A stretch of 64,000 nt of DNA from Calditerrivibrio nitroreducens DSM 19672 (GTDB lineage: Bacteria; Chrysiogenota; Deferribacteres; Deferribacterales; Calditerrivibrionaceae): the NCBI RefSeq assembly GCF_000183405.1, contig NC_014758.1:1777001-1841000 (forward strand), written 5' to 3'. The notes beneath the pieces were generated by a model that saw only the letters and a program-made list of their open reading frames with translations, made no database searches and was not told the DNA's origin. The position numbers and the translations under genes are program-made. Shown here one piece after another: positions 18,410-27,134 of the stretch. The first letter of the stretch is position 1, and the number at the start of each line of letters is the position of its first letter.

Positions 18410-21400
18410 CTATTCACATAAATACTCCACCACCACTATACCGTTATCCAGTGGGGATTCGGAGTAGATAAGCAGGGAATTGTCCTGAGCAAAGTTCCCT
18501 TTTAGCTTTAATTCACTAAATATGTTTAACATCTTTTGGAGATCCAGTTTGTTATTCTGTTCTAATGTGAATTTTATCTGTTTGTTCATTATAGTAATCT
18601 TTTTTATCCCAATCCGTGAAGCGATCGACTTAAGGTAAATAGTTTTCAAAAGATTCAACACAGGAGGGGGAGGATCACCATAGTTAAATGTAAGCTCTTC
18701 CAGATATTGATTGAACAACTGTTTATCGATATTAGTCAGCCTATTGTACCAACGCATCCTTTCAGATGGTTCCAGAATATAATCAGCAGGGATAAAATAT
18801 GGTATGGTGGACTGGATCTCTGTTTCTATAATATTCTCACTATTACCCCGTAATTCTTTTACAGCATCATTTATCATCTGGATATAAAGTTCATATCCTA
18901 TGCTTGAAATATGCCCGGATTGTTCGGCACCCAAAAGCTCCCCTGCCCCCCGTAATTGAAGATCGTAGGATGCAATTTTAAATCCACTGCCCAATTCAGA
19001 CATCTGCTGAATAATCTTTAATCTTTTTTTGGCAATGGTACTTAATACATTGAAATTTCTGATATAGAGATAACAATACCCCCTCACCCTTGATCTACCC
19101 ACCCTGCCCTTCAACTGGTAAAGCTGTGAGAGTCCGAATTTATCAGCCCCATCAATAATTATGGTATTTACGTTTGGTATATCAATGCCGTTTTCTATAA
19201 TCGTAGAACAGACAAGTACATCGATCTTACCATCATAAAACGCATCAAGCGTCTTCTCCACTTTTTCAGGATCCATCTGTCCATGAGCTATGGCCACTTC
19301 CGCCTCCGGAAGCATACTTTTTATTGAATATGCTTTTTCTTCAATTTTTGAAAGGTCGTTATAGAGGTAGTAGACCTGCCCCCCCCTTTTTAGTTCATGA
19401 ATAATCGCCTTTTTTACATCCTCTTCGTTATTGATAATATTTGTAAGTACAGGCAATCTTTCTTCCGGAGGTGTTTCGATGATGCTTATGTCCCTTATTC
19501 CCGCCAGAGAAAACTGGAGCGTCCTTGGTATTGGAGTGGCACTCATGGCAAGCACATCTATATTGCTTTTTAGATTTTTGATCTTCTCTTTGTGGGCTAC
19601 CCCAAATCGCTGCTCCTCATCTATGATAAGAAGCCCTAAATCGTGAAAACTCACGTCATTTGATAGCAGTCTGTGGGTACCTATTATTATATCTATCTCC
19701 CCATTGGCAACCTTTCGGAGGGTTTCATTTATCTCTTTCTTAGATTTAAATCTTGATACGTATTCTATCTTAAAGGGAAGATTTGAAAATCTCCTTTTAA
19801 ACGTTTCAAAATGCTGCTTTACCAGAATTGTCGTTGGGGCAAGTAATGCCACCTGTTTTCCAGATGCACAACATTTACAGGCCGCCCTTATTGCAACTTC
19901 CGTCTTACCAAACCCCACATCCCCACATATTAGCCTGTCCATTGCCTTTTCACTTTCCATGTCTGCAATAACGTCCCTGATGGCATTTATCTGATCTTCT
20001 GTCTCATCGTATTCAAAGCTATCCTCTATAATCTTCATAAACGTCCCATCATCTTTAAATGAAAAACCGAGCTTTGCCTTCCTCTCGGCATATAATTTCA
20101 ATAGATCGATGGCAACTTTTTTTGCGCTTTTCTGGGCCTGCTCTTTTAATTTTTTCCATCTGGTATTTTGTAAGGAGTTTAGCTTTACAGCCACATCCCC
20201 CTTACCGATATACTTCTGTATGTGGGAGATATTTTCTAAAGATACAAAGAGTAGCTCTCCCCCTTCATACTCAATGGCTATATAATCACCTTCTATGCCA
20301 CCAATAGTTTTATGTTCAAGTCCCCTGAATATGCCAATACCATAGTCTATGTGAACAACATAGTCGCCGGGCTCCAGATCACTTATATTTGTGCGAAAAA
20401 CCTCTTTCTTCTCTTTTTTTCTCCCTCTTCTAACAAAACCGAATATCTCTTCATCCCTTAATAGGACAAGCTTATCCTTTTCATTAAAAAATCCCCCGGT
20501 TATGGCATAAGGATAGATATTCAATCTTTCTTTGCTAATTTCAGAATGATTGATAGGGTAGTAAACATCGATTTCGTAATCTCTAAAAAAATCCTTTGTG
20601 ACATTCTGGAATTTCTCGCTCTCAGTGGAAAATACGGTAGCTATACCATTTTCTCTATTTTTCTTAAAAATCTCCACCATATTTGAAAGAGCCTGATAGC
20701 TATTTTTGGTGGGAGGGATCAAAAATTGAGTACTCTTATACTCTGGGTTTTTAATAGATCCTTCAGAAATAACCTCGGATAAAACTACTACCTCTCTATC
20801 TGATAGATATTCATAAAGATCATTCTTCATGATGAAGTTAGCACGGAAAAGACCTTCTGGTATCTCATATTCAGCGGCACAATCACTCAACCTGCTATAA
20901 AACCGATCAATCTCTTTCTGAATCCCCTCACCTATGTAGATAATATCAAAGTCATTTAAAAAATCGAACAGCTGATACATATTTTGGTAGATCAGCGGGG
21001 CATACCAGTGGTGCCCTGCAAATTTCCCGTAGATTTCAGCTTTTTCCTCTATCGGAGTATTTTTTACAGCCTTTTTGAATTCATCCAGATCGTAGATCCC
21101 TTCTGTTGCTGGAATAATCAGAAACTCTCTTAATTCATTGACCCTTTTTTGCGTCTCAAGATTGTATTCAAATATATTTTCAATCTCGTCATCGAAAAAC
21201 TCCACCCTCAATGGGAGATCATTATTCACGGGGTAAAAGTCCACTATGCTACCCCTAAAAGAATATTCCCCAGGATCAGTCACAATCTCCACATGTATGA
21301 AACCTAAGTAATCGAGGTAATATATCAACTCATCCCTATCAAAGCTGCCATTTTTTTTAATATGGCATATTGAAGAAATTATTGTCTCTTTGGGAGGAAG

Positions 21401-21706
21401 TTTTTTGGCAACGGCATATATGTTTGTAAATACTACGGCTGGTTTACCATCCAGAAGATTAAGTAAAGTTGTAATTCTTTCACCAACAATTGATGGTAAT
21501 ATTCTCGACTTTTCAAAAGGTTCATGCATGTATGATGGAAATGGGGAAAGCTTATTCCTGGTTAAAAAAAAGCTCAATTCATTTAATAATCTTTCATACA
21601 GAAAATCATCACATATCACTAGATATCGTTTATCTTTGTTAACGATCTTTGAAAAAAAGTAGGATCGTGAAGCCCCCCAGAGGCCAGAGTATTCTTTAAT
21701 TATCAC
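18410..21706 (-). CDS. mfd: Transcription-repair coupling factor Mfd
   Basis: Removes RNA polymerase stalled at lesions and recruits UvrA. The 1098 residues show the full domain order: UvrB-homology module at the N-terminus, the RNA-polymerase-interacting Tudor-like domain ([20 protein letters not shown]), RecG-like helicase with Walker [13 protein letters not shown] and Walker [13 protein letters not shown], the [18 protein letters not shown] motif, and a C-terminal TRCF domain. It starts 11 nt before the end of hldE2, so it is co-translated with the heptose gene although the functions are unrelated. Confidence 0.97.
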   Translation of the reverse strand: MIIKEYSGLWGASRSYFFSKIVNKDKRYLVICDDFLYERLLNELSFFLTRNKLSPFPSYMHEPFEKSRILPSIVGERITTLLNLLDGKPAVVFTNIYAVAKKLPPKETIISSICHIKKNGSFDRDELIYYLDYLGFIHVEIVTDPGEYSFRGSIVDFYPVNNDLPLRVEFFDDEIENIFEYNLETQKRVNELREFLIIPATEGIYDLDEFKKAVKNTPIEEKAEIYGKFAGHHWYAPLIYQNMYQLFDFLNDFDIIYIGEGIQKEIDRFYSRLSDCAAEYEIPEGLFRANFIMKNDLYEYLSDREVVVLSEVISEGSIKNPEYKSTQFLIPPTKNSYQALSNMVEIFKKNRENGIATVFSTESEKFQNVTKDFFRDYEIDVYYPINHSEISKERLNIYPYAITGGFFNEKDKLVLLRDEEIFGFVRRGRKKEKKEVFRTNISDLEPGDYVVHIDYGIGIFRGLEHKTIGGIEGDYIAIEYEGGELLFVSLENISHIQKYIGKGDVAVKLNSLQNTRWKKLKEQAQKSAKKVAIDLLKLYAERKAKLGFSFKDDGTFMKIIEDSFEYDETEDQINAIRDVIADMESEKAMDRLICGDVGFGKTEVAIRAACKCCASGKQVALLAPTTILVKQHFETFKRRFSNLPFKIEYVSRFKSKKEINETLRKVANGEIDIIIGTHRLLSNDVSFHDLGLLIIDEEQRFGVAHKEKIKNLKSNIDVLAMSATPIPRTLQFSLAGIRDISIIETPPEERLPVLTNIINNEEDVKKAIIHELKRGGQVYYLYNDLSKIEEKAYSIKSMLPEAEVAIAHGQMDPEKVEKTLDAFYDGKIDVLVCSTIIENGIDIPNVNTIIIDGADKFGLSQLYQLKGRVGRSRVRGYCYLYIRNFNVLSTIAKKRLKIIQQMSELGSGFKIASYDLQLRGAGELLGAEQSGHISSIGYELYIQMINDAVKELRGNSENIIETEIQSTIPYFIPADYILEPSERMRWYNRLTNIDKQLFNQYLEELTFNYGDPPPPVLNLLKTIYLKSIASRIGIKKITIMNKQIKFTLEQNNKLDLQKMLNIFSELKLKGNFAQDNSLLIYSESPLDNGIVVVEYLCE

Positions 21707-22172
21707 AGTATCTTTTTATGATCTCCTCGATAATGTTTGTTGTAGCAAACCCTTCTTCAAAGTTTAATGACATTACATCCCCACCATAGCTCAACACTAT
21801 GTCGGACCCTACGATCTGATCCACTTTCCAGTCCCCCCCTTTTACAAGATAATGGGGCATTATATCTTTTATAAGATTATAAGGGGTATCCTCTTCAAAA
21901 TAGGTCACAAAATCCACTGGTTTTAATGCATCAAGCATATACATCCTTTCGCAAAGCTTATTAATAGGTCTCTTTTCCCCTTTTAATCTTTTAACTGATT
22001 CATCAGAGTTTACCCCCACCACAAGAATATCGCCAAGTCTTTTGGCCTCACTTAAATATTTTATATGTCCCATGTGCAGGATATCAAAACAACCGTTTGT
22101 GAAAACGATCTTCTTGGTTTTTCTTAAAATTGAAAAAAAAGGTTTTACATCATTTCTATCGATAATTGCCAT
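21696..22172 (-). CDS. hldE2: D-glycero-beta-D-manno-heptose 1-phosphate adenylyltransferase (HldE C-domain type)
   Basis: Makes ADP-heptose for the LPS inner core. The 158 residues correspond to the adenylyltransferase half of HldE; the kinase half is absent and should be a separate gene elsewhere. Seen: [17 protein letters not shown] (nucleotidyltransferase HxGH), [18 protein letters not shown], and the family tail [11 protein letters not shown]. It begins right after gmhA stops, and GmhA acts earlier in the same pathway. Confidence 0.92.
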   Translation of the reverse strand: MAIIDRNDVKPFFSILRKTKKIVFTNGCFDILHMGHIKYLSEAKRLGDILVVGVNSDESVKRLKGEKRPINKLCERMYMLDALKPVDFVTYFEEDTPYNLIKDIMPHYLVKGGDWKVDQIVGSDIVLSYGGDVMSLNFEEGFATTNIIEEIIKRYCDN

Positions 22173-22760
22173 TTATTCCACCTCGGAAAATTTCCCAAAA
22201 AGGATCTCATCCACAAGTCCGCAGATGATGTGAAAGCTTATGATATGTATCTCCTGAATCCTTGCGGTGACATCGGTATCCACTTTTACGATCTTATCAC
22301 AAAGACCAACCATTTTACCACCTGTTTTACCTGTAAAACCGATAACCTTCATACCGATTTTGGATGCAGATCTGAGCGCTTTAAGGACATTTGGCGAGTT
22401 TCCACTTGTGGAGATACCTATTAAAATATCCTTTTCCGTACCGAGGGCTTCCACCTGTTTGGAAAATATATCTTCGAAGCTGTAGTCGTTACCTATAGAT
22501 GTGATAATCGATGTGTCAGTTGTAAGGGCAATCGCCGGTAATGGGGGTCTCTCCATTTTAAACCTATTTACAAACTCTGCCGCCACATGCTGGGCATCCG
22601 CAGCTGAACCCCCATTGCCACATATCAAAAGTTTCCCACCCGATAAGAAGGTATCTGCAATATCTTTTGAAATCTCAAGTAGCAATGGTGCTGCTTCTGA
22701 AAAAAACCTATTCTGGACGCTTCTTACATCATTGATTATCTCTTCAATATATCTTTCCAT
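22173..22760 (-). CDS. gmhA: Phosphoheptose isomerase GmhA
   Basis: Isomerises sedoheptulose 7-phosphate to D-glycero-D-manno-heptose 7-phosphate, the first step to LPS heptose. The SIS-domain signature GNGGSAADAQHVAAEFVNRF and ISTSGNSPNVLKAL are present. The frame opens at 22796 inside phoH, but the ATG at 22760 has GTGAGGT about 5 nt upstream and yields 195 residues, the normal GmhA length, so it is chosen. It abuts hldE2 exactly and follows phoH by 7 nt. Confidence 0.95.
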   Translation of the reverse strand: MERYIEEIINDVRSVQNRFFSEAAPLLLEISKDIADTFLSGGKLLICGNGGSAADAQHVAAEFVNRFKMERPPLPAIALTTDTSIITSIGNDYSFEDIFSKQVEALGTEKDILIGISTSGNSPNVLKALRSASKIGMKVIGFTGKTGGKMVGLCDKIVKVDTDVTARIQEIHIISFHIICGLVDEILFGKFSEVE

Positions 22761-22767
22761 ATAAACC

Positions 22768-24066
22768 TCACAGTTTTTCTGCTGCTTTTGATGCAAGCAA
22801 CGATCTTTCCCCTTTAGTTAAATATATGGCGGCAGCTATAGGATCATTTTTAAAACGCTCTATTACGTAGCTTAATCCATTAGAATAGAAATCTATGTAA
22901 GGGTTGTCAATCTGATTGGGATCTCCGGTCAATACAATTTTGGTATTTTCACCCGCTCTGGTTAAAATCGTTTTTATCTCATGGGGGGTTAGATTCTGGG
23001 CTTCATCCACTATGAAAAATTGATGTGGTATGCTACGCCCCCTTATGTAGGTGAGGGCTTCTATCTCCACCATATTCTGGGTAAATAGCTCCCTATAAGT
23101 CAACGGATTTTCACTCTGATCCAGCAGCAGATTCAGATTGTCGTACACCGGCTGCATCCATGGGTTTATCTTATCCTTCAATTCACCAGGAAGATATCCG
23201 AGATCCTTCCCCATTGGAAAAATTGGCCTTGATACAAGTAGCTTCTTGTAAAGCTGATCATCCACAACTTTTTTTAACCCTGCGGCCACTGCCAGTAGAG
23301 TTTTACCAGTTCCGGAAATACCAGCAAGAGACACAAGCTTTATATTGTCATCCATCAATGCGTCAAAGGCAAATCTTTGCTCTGCATTTCTGGCAAATAT
23401 CCCCCATATGCCATCCTTAAATTCTGATACTCTTTTTAGATTCAGTTGTTCATCAAATTTTACAAGAGCTGAGTGACCGGGTCTTTCCTCCGAATCCAAT
23501 CTTACATATTCATTTATTGTGCCATCTATTCCAGGATTAGTTATAATCCCATCTTTATAGATTTTATCAATTAAATGGTCAGCAACGTTAATCACCCTTG
23601 TCCCTTCAGAAAACTCCTTTATCTCTGTTTTCTCCTGGGTGTAATCTATCGCCTTTATACCAAATACATCAGCTTTTATCCTGAGATTTGCATCTTTTGT
23701 GACAAAAACAGTTTCATAAGGTTCATGCTCTTTGAGCCAGATTGCCACTGATATTATAAGGTTGTCGGCTTTATCTCTTATGAGATCGTTTGATACTTTT
23801 GAACTAATAGTATGGTTACAGATATTTACCCTTATCTTTGAACCATTTGGCAGCATAACACCTGCCTTCAAATCCCCCTCTTTCCTCAACTCATCCAGAA
23901 CACGAGCAAAAAACCTTGCGTTATAACCGGTTTGATCCATATTCTTTTTGAAGTTATCTATCTCTTCGATCACCATGATAGGTATGTTTATTATGGCATC
24001 ATCAAATGCATTTATAGCTTTCGGATCGTAAAGGATCACATTCGTATCAAAAACGTAATTAATCAT
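22768..24066 (-). CDS. PhoH-family ATPase with N-terminal PIN domain
   Basis: A 432-residue cytoplasmic protein. N-terminal PIN-like nuclease domain: FDTNVILYDP with the first Asp, then VFVTKDANLRIKA. C-terminal PhoH ATPase: Walker A SLAGISGTGKTLLAVAAGLK and Walker B FFIVDEAQNLTPHEIK. PIN-PhoH proteins have been linked to RNA unwinding and cleavage in other bacteria; the exact role here is unknown. First gene of the phoH-gmhA-hldE2-mfd run, with its own promoter and a GGGGGT ribosome site. Confidence 0.9.
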   Translation of the reverse strand: MINYVFDTNVILYDPKAINAFDDAIINIPIMVIEEIDNFKKNMDQTGYNARFFARVLDELRKEGDLKAGVMLPNGSKIRVNICNHTISSKVSNDLIRDKADNLIISVAIWLKEHEPYETVFVTKDANLRIKADVFGIKAIDYTQEKTEIKEFSEGTRVINVADHLIDKIYKDGIITNPGIDGTINEYVRLDSEERPGHSALVKFDEQLNLKRVSEFKDGIWGIFARNAEQRFAFDALMDDNIKLVSLAGISGTGKTLLAVAAGLKKVVDDQLYKKLLVSRPIFPMGKDLGYLPGELKDKINPWMQPVYDNLNLLLDQSENPLTYRELFTQNMVEIEALTYIRGRSIPHQFFIVDEAQNLTPHEIKTILTRAGENTKIVLTGDPNQIDNPYIDFYSNGLSYVIERFKNDPIAAAIYLTKGERSLLASKAAEKL

Positions 24067-24094
24067 ATAACCCCCGTTTATAAAGGATATGTGA

Positions 24095-24122
24095 ATTATA
24101 TCATTATTTTTAGCTTATGCAA
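24095..24122 (-). promoter_or_regulatory. Sigma70-type promoter of phoH-gmhA-hldE2-mfd
   Basis: Minus strand: TTGCAT (24122-24117), 16-nt spacer, perfect TATAAT (24100-24095). The leader would be about 20 nt and contains GGGGGT before the phoH ATG. Confidence 0.65.
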
Positions 24123-24194
24123 GATTATTTTGGAATCTGGCAAACCTCTTTACTCATTCTTTAGCTTTATTGTAATTAATATACACATATCCTG

Positions 24195-24222
24195 TTGATT
24201 TATTTTATTTTGAGAATATAAT
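24195..24222 (+). promoter_or_regulatory. Promoter of the TIGR01777 gene, probably leaderless
   Basis: TTGATT (24195-24200), 16-nt spacer, perfect TATAAT (24217-24222). The ATG is 6 nt downstream and no Shine-Dalgarno can be seen. Confidence 0.6.
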
Positions 24223-24228
24223 TAATAT

Positions 24229-25590
24229 ATGCCAAAATTTGAATACACTTCAGAGTTTGAATGTAGCATCGAAGAGCTTTTTTCTTATCACGAAAGGAAG
24301 GCTGTTGTAAATAGACTCATTCCGCCCTGGGATGATGTGGTGGTGGTGAAAGAGCCCCAAAACCTCATCGATTCCGATGCAGAATTTTTGGTTACTCTGG
24401 CACCTCTGGTTTGTTTCCGCTGGATTGCAAAGCATTGCGATTATGTAAAAAATAACCAATTTAAGGATATTCAGCTTACTGGACCTTTCAGACGGTGGGA
24501 ACATACACATTTATTTGGATCTAACGAATATGGTAAATCTTATCTGACCGATAGGATTGAGTTTGAACCTCTATTTTCTTCGATCTCCAGGATATTTGCT
24601 GAAAATATGATCAGAGAAAAACTTATAAAAACCTTCAGATACAGACATACCGTCACAAAGAATGACATCGATTTCATCAAAAAACAGAGTACTAATAAAC
24701 AGTTTGTAATAGGGATAGCTGGGTCAAGTGGAGTCATTGGAAGAGAGTTGACCTCTTTTTTACGGCTACTTGGGCATACTGTTTACAAAATAGTACGCAA
24801 AATACCAAAACAGAGGGATGAGATATTCTTCAATCTGGAAAAAGAAGAGCTGACGAATCTATCTGAGCCACTTGATATAGTTATCAATTTAGCTGGAGAG
24901 CCTATATCTGAGGGATTGTGGACGGATAAGAAATTAAAAGCGATATATGATAGCAGGGTGGTCTTCACAAGTAAACTTATTCAGGCTATAAAAAAACTCG
25001 AAAAACCAATAATTCATTACATAAATGCTTCCGCCATAGGGTATTACGGAGATAGAAAAGAAAGATTATCAGAAGATGGATCGAAAGGGGATGGATTTAT
25101 TTCAGATCTATGCCAAAAATGGGAACTGGCTGCAAAAAACGACCTTTTCCCCACCACAATCTTAAGAATCGGTGTCGTTTTGACCCCAAAAGGTGGAGCT
25201 TTGAAACAGCTTTTAAAGTTTGTAAACCTCAATCTGGGAGCCACATTGGGTGATGGAGAGCAATACATAAGCTGGATTACGATGGATGACCTGATATATG
25301 GGATAACTCATATATTAAATAATCGATTGGAAGGGGTATTTAATATGGTGTCGCCATCCCCTGTTACTCAAAAAGAGATGATGGATACCATATCAAATAA
25401 GCTTAGAAAAGTCCGAATACTTAGTCTGAATAGGAAAACAGTGGAGTTGATCTACGGTAGGTTGGGGAAAGAGGTATTGTTGGCTAATAATTATGTAATA
25501 CCTGATAGATTAAATCTTTCAAATTACAACTTTTATTTCCCTTATCTGGAATCAGCTCTTGATCATCTTCTGGGGGTAAAGGATGAGTGA
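24229..25590 (+). CDS. TIGR01777-type NAD(P)-dependent epimerase with N-terminal SRPBCC domain
   Basis: Two-domain protein of 453 residues. Residues 1-145 look like an SRPBCC/CoxG-type ligand-binding domain (FEYTSEFECSIEELFSYHERKAVVNRL). From about 160 comes an extended SDR fold of the YfcH/SulA-like TIGR01777 family: FVIGIAGSSGVIGRELT (Rossmann), INLAGEPISEGLW, NASAIGYYGDRKERLSED (Tyr/Lys region). The substrate is unknown. The last 8 nt overlap the next gene. The start sits 6 nt after a TATAAT box, suggesting a leaderless mRNA. Confidence 0.87.
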   Translation: MPKFEYTSEFECSIEELFSYHERKAVVNRLIPPWDDVVVVKEPQNLIDSDAEFLVTLAPLVCFRWIAKHCDYVKNNQFKDIQLTGPFRRWEHTHLFGSNEYGKSYLTDRIEFEPLFSSISRIFAENMIREKLIKTFRYRHTVTKNDIDFIKKQSTNKQFVIGIAGSSGVIGRELTSFLRLLGHTVYKIVRKIPKQRDEIFFNLEKEELTNLSEPLDIVINLAGEPISEGLWTDKKLKAIYDSRVVFTSKLIQAIKKLEKPIIHYINASAIGYYGDRKERLSEDGSKGDGFISDLCQKWELAAKNDLFPTTILRIGVVLTPKGGALKQLLKFVNLNLGATLGDGEQYISWITMDDLIYGITHILNNRLEGVFNMVSPSPVTQKEMMDTISNKLRKVRILSLNRKTVELIYGRLGKEVLLANNYVIPDRLNLSNYNFYFPYLESALDHLLGVKDE

Positions 25591-26671
25591 AAAGAACCGG
25601 ACACTTTTTTACTGCATAATCCTTACTGCTCTTATATTTGGTTTCATGCACCATTTTTTTGTGGGGATACATTTTGAGAGACTACATATATTTCTTTTAA
25701 ACTTATGCGCTGGGGGTACACTTATTATCTATTTTACAGAAGGTTCGGTAAACTTCACCAGAAAAACGACTATATTTTTCATATCATCTTTTTTATATGC
25801 CATATTCGCATTTCTTGAGAAATATGAAGCAGCAATATTTATATCGATTGTGATGTTTTTTGTGGTGGAATCTGTGAGGATTAAGAGATTTGGCTTCTTT
25901 CCAAAACAGTTTTTCCTTGGTAAATATAAAATGTCTGAGAAGTTTCATCATGCATCCCTGCTTTGTCTGTCCATAGGGCTCTTACTTTCCTCATTTGCCA
26001 TCATCAATCACAAATATTTTCAACTGCTACCTTTCAGAAAATTTGAGCTTAATACGTTTTTTTTAGGTTTTTCTTTCCCCGTTTCTCTTATAACTCTATC
26101 AATAATATTTTCAATCATGCAAAAGGCACCTTCAGGCTTTCAGAAGTTCTTAAAAATACTATCTTTCTGGGTGATAAACGTGGGGGTGGTGGTATTTTTT
26201 ATCTTTATACTTTTTGAATCCCCAATACTTGAAATTATTATCTCAAGCACATTATTTATTATGGTTTTCATTGTTTTCATACTGTATTACCTTTTAGGTT
26301 ATAAAGAACAGAGAAAGCTTTTTCTCTCCTCAGGGATAGCTTTTTTAAATTTCACAGCAGTCACAGGAATAGCTTATATTCTACTTTACCTTACCAATTT
26401 CAACACTTTAGAAAATGCAAAACTTATTAAAGATATACATAGAATAGTTTCACTTTACGGCTGGAATCTTACGGGGCTCTCTGTAATTTTAAGGTTTAGA
26501 GATTTCCCTATATCTCTTAATTCCAGTGTAATCATTGCCCTACACTGGATAACTGTAGCGATTCTCATCCCTCTGGGATATTATCTTCCGATATTTTCCC
26601 TTATTGCCACCATAAGTTTTGCAGTTTTTCTATATGTCATACTTTTTAGTAAAAGTATGAAGAATGTATGA
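25583..26671 (+). CDS. Multi-pass inner-membrane protein of unknown function
   Basis: I do not recognise a family. The 362 residues contain about ten to eleven hydrophobic segments spread over the whole length with short polar loops. Several histidines sit in or next to membrane segments (MHHFF near 23, FHHASL near 122, DIHRIV near 280, ALHWIT near 314), a pattern that can indicate haem or metal ligation, but no known haem-protein signature is visible. It overlaps the epimerase gene by 8 nt, so the two are co-translated and probably functionally linked. A hairpin follows. Confidence 0.75.
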   Translation: MSEKNRTLFYCIILTALIFGFMHHFFVGIHFERLHIFLLNLCAGGTLIIYFTEGSVNFTRKTTIFFISSFLYAIFAFLEKYEAAIFISIVMFFVVESVRIKRFGFFPKQFFLGKYKMSEKFHHASLLCLSIGLLLSSFAIINHKYFQLLPFRKFELNTFFLGFSFPVSLITLSIIFSIMQKAPSGFQKFLKILSFWVINVGVVVFFIFILFESPILEIIISSTLFIMVFIVFILYYLLGYKEQRKLFLSSGIAFLNFTAVTGIAYILLYLTNFNTLENAKLIKDIHRIVSLYGWNLTGLSVILRFRDFPISLNSSVIIALHWITVAILIPLGYYLPIFSLIATISFAVFLYVILFSKSMKNV

Positions 26672-26703
26672 AATATTCGAAGATACTATCTTGAATAAAA
26701 TAA

Positions 26704-26740
26704 ACCCACCAGTTTCTTGAGACACCAAAAGCTGGTGGGT
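26704..26740. terminator. Bidirectional terminator hairpin
   Basis: ACCCACCAG (26704-26712) pairs perfectly with CTGGTGGGT (26732-26740). On the minus strand the stem is followed by TTTATTTTATT, a good terminator for the HesB-like gene. On the plus strand a T-run follows after about 9 nt, serving the membrane-protein gene. Confidence 0.75.
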
Positions 26741-26760
26741 AGGTCATCTTTTTCCTTTGA

Positions 26761-27054
26761 TTATCCGCAGCAGCTTCCACCTGCATTTTCAGGGATTATA
26801 GCAAAACCTTCGCCGTACTCATTTGAGATGTAATCGATCTGCACATCCCCAAGATAATTTAGAATCCTCTCTTCCACCATTATCCGAACACCGTTAATCA
26901 AGTGAACTTGATCTTCTTCTGGCTCATCCAGAGCCAATCCCAGACTGGGACCGCCTCAACCAATCCCTTCCAAAACCAATCTCAAACACTTGTCCGGATG
27001 GTCCTTCATAAATTCGTTTAGTTTGTCTCTGGCAGTATCACTTATCTTTAACAT
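26761..27054 (-). CDS. HesB/IscA-like selenoprotein candidate (in-frame TGA = Sec33)
   Basis: A-type Fe-S scaffold/carrier homologue, 97 residues if TGA is read as selenocysteine. It begins MLKISDTARDKLNEFMKDHP and continues LRLVLEGIG-U-GGPSLGLALDEP, then NGVRIMVEERIL, and ends GGSCCG. The TGA is at 26958-26956, where HesB/IscA proteins have their first conserved cysteine. The frame is otherwise open and well conserved on both sides. A HesB-like selenoprotein family with a UGGP motif is known (TIGR01911). A hairpin suited to a bacterial SECIS follows 20 nt after the TGA. It has its own promoter, an AAAGGTGAT ribosome site, and a terminator. Alternative: an error or nonsense mutation. Confidence 0.85.
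26921..26935 (-). promoter_or_regulatory. Candidate bacterial SECIS element
   Basis: In the mRNA sense GGCTC (26935-26931) pairs with GAGCC (26925-26921) around a five-base TGGAT loop; one more U-A pair extends the stem. The stem begins 20 nt after the in-frame TGA, within the spacing used by bacterial SelB-binding hairpins, and the small apical loop contains guanines as these elements need. Confidence 0.6.
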
Positions 27055-27083
27055 ACATCACCTTTAATGTTATTTGTCTGTAT

Positions 27084-27112
27084 AAACTATGCACTTTTGC
27101 CAAAACTGTCAA
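27084..27112 (-). promoter_or_regulatory. Promoter of the HesB-like gene
   Basis: Minus strand: perfect TTGACA (27112-27107), 17-nt spacer, weak TAGTTT (27089-27084). The -10 box is poor, so activity may need an activator. Confidence 0.45.
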
Positions 27113-27134
27113 TAGTATTTTCCAACAAAAATTA

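Noticed and set aside
26761-27054. Nonsense-mutated hesB pseudogene
   Set aside because: The rest of the frame is intact and conserved, the TGA is at the exact family cysteine position, and a hairpin follows; selenoprotein is the simpler reading, though resequencing would be decisive.
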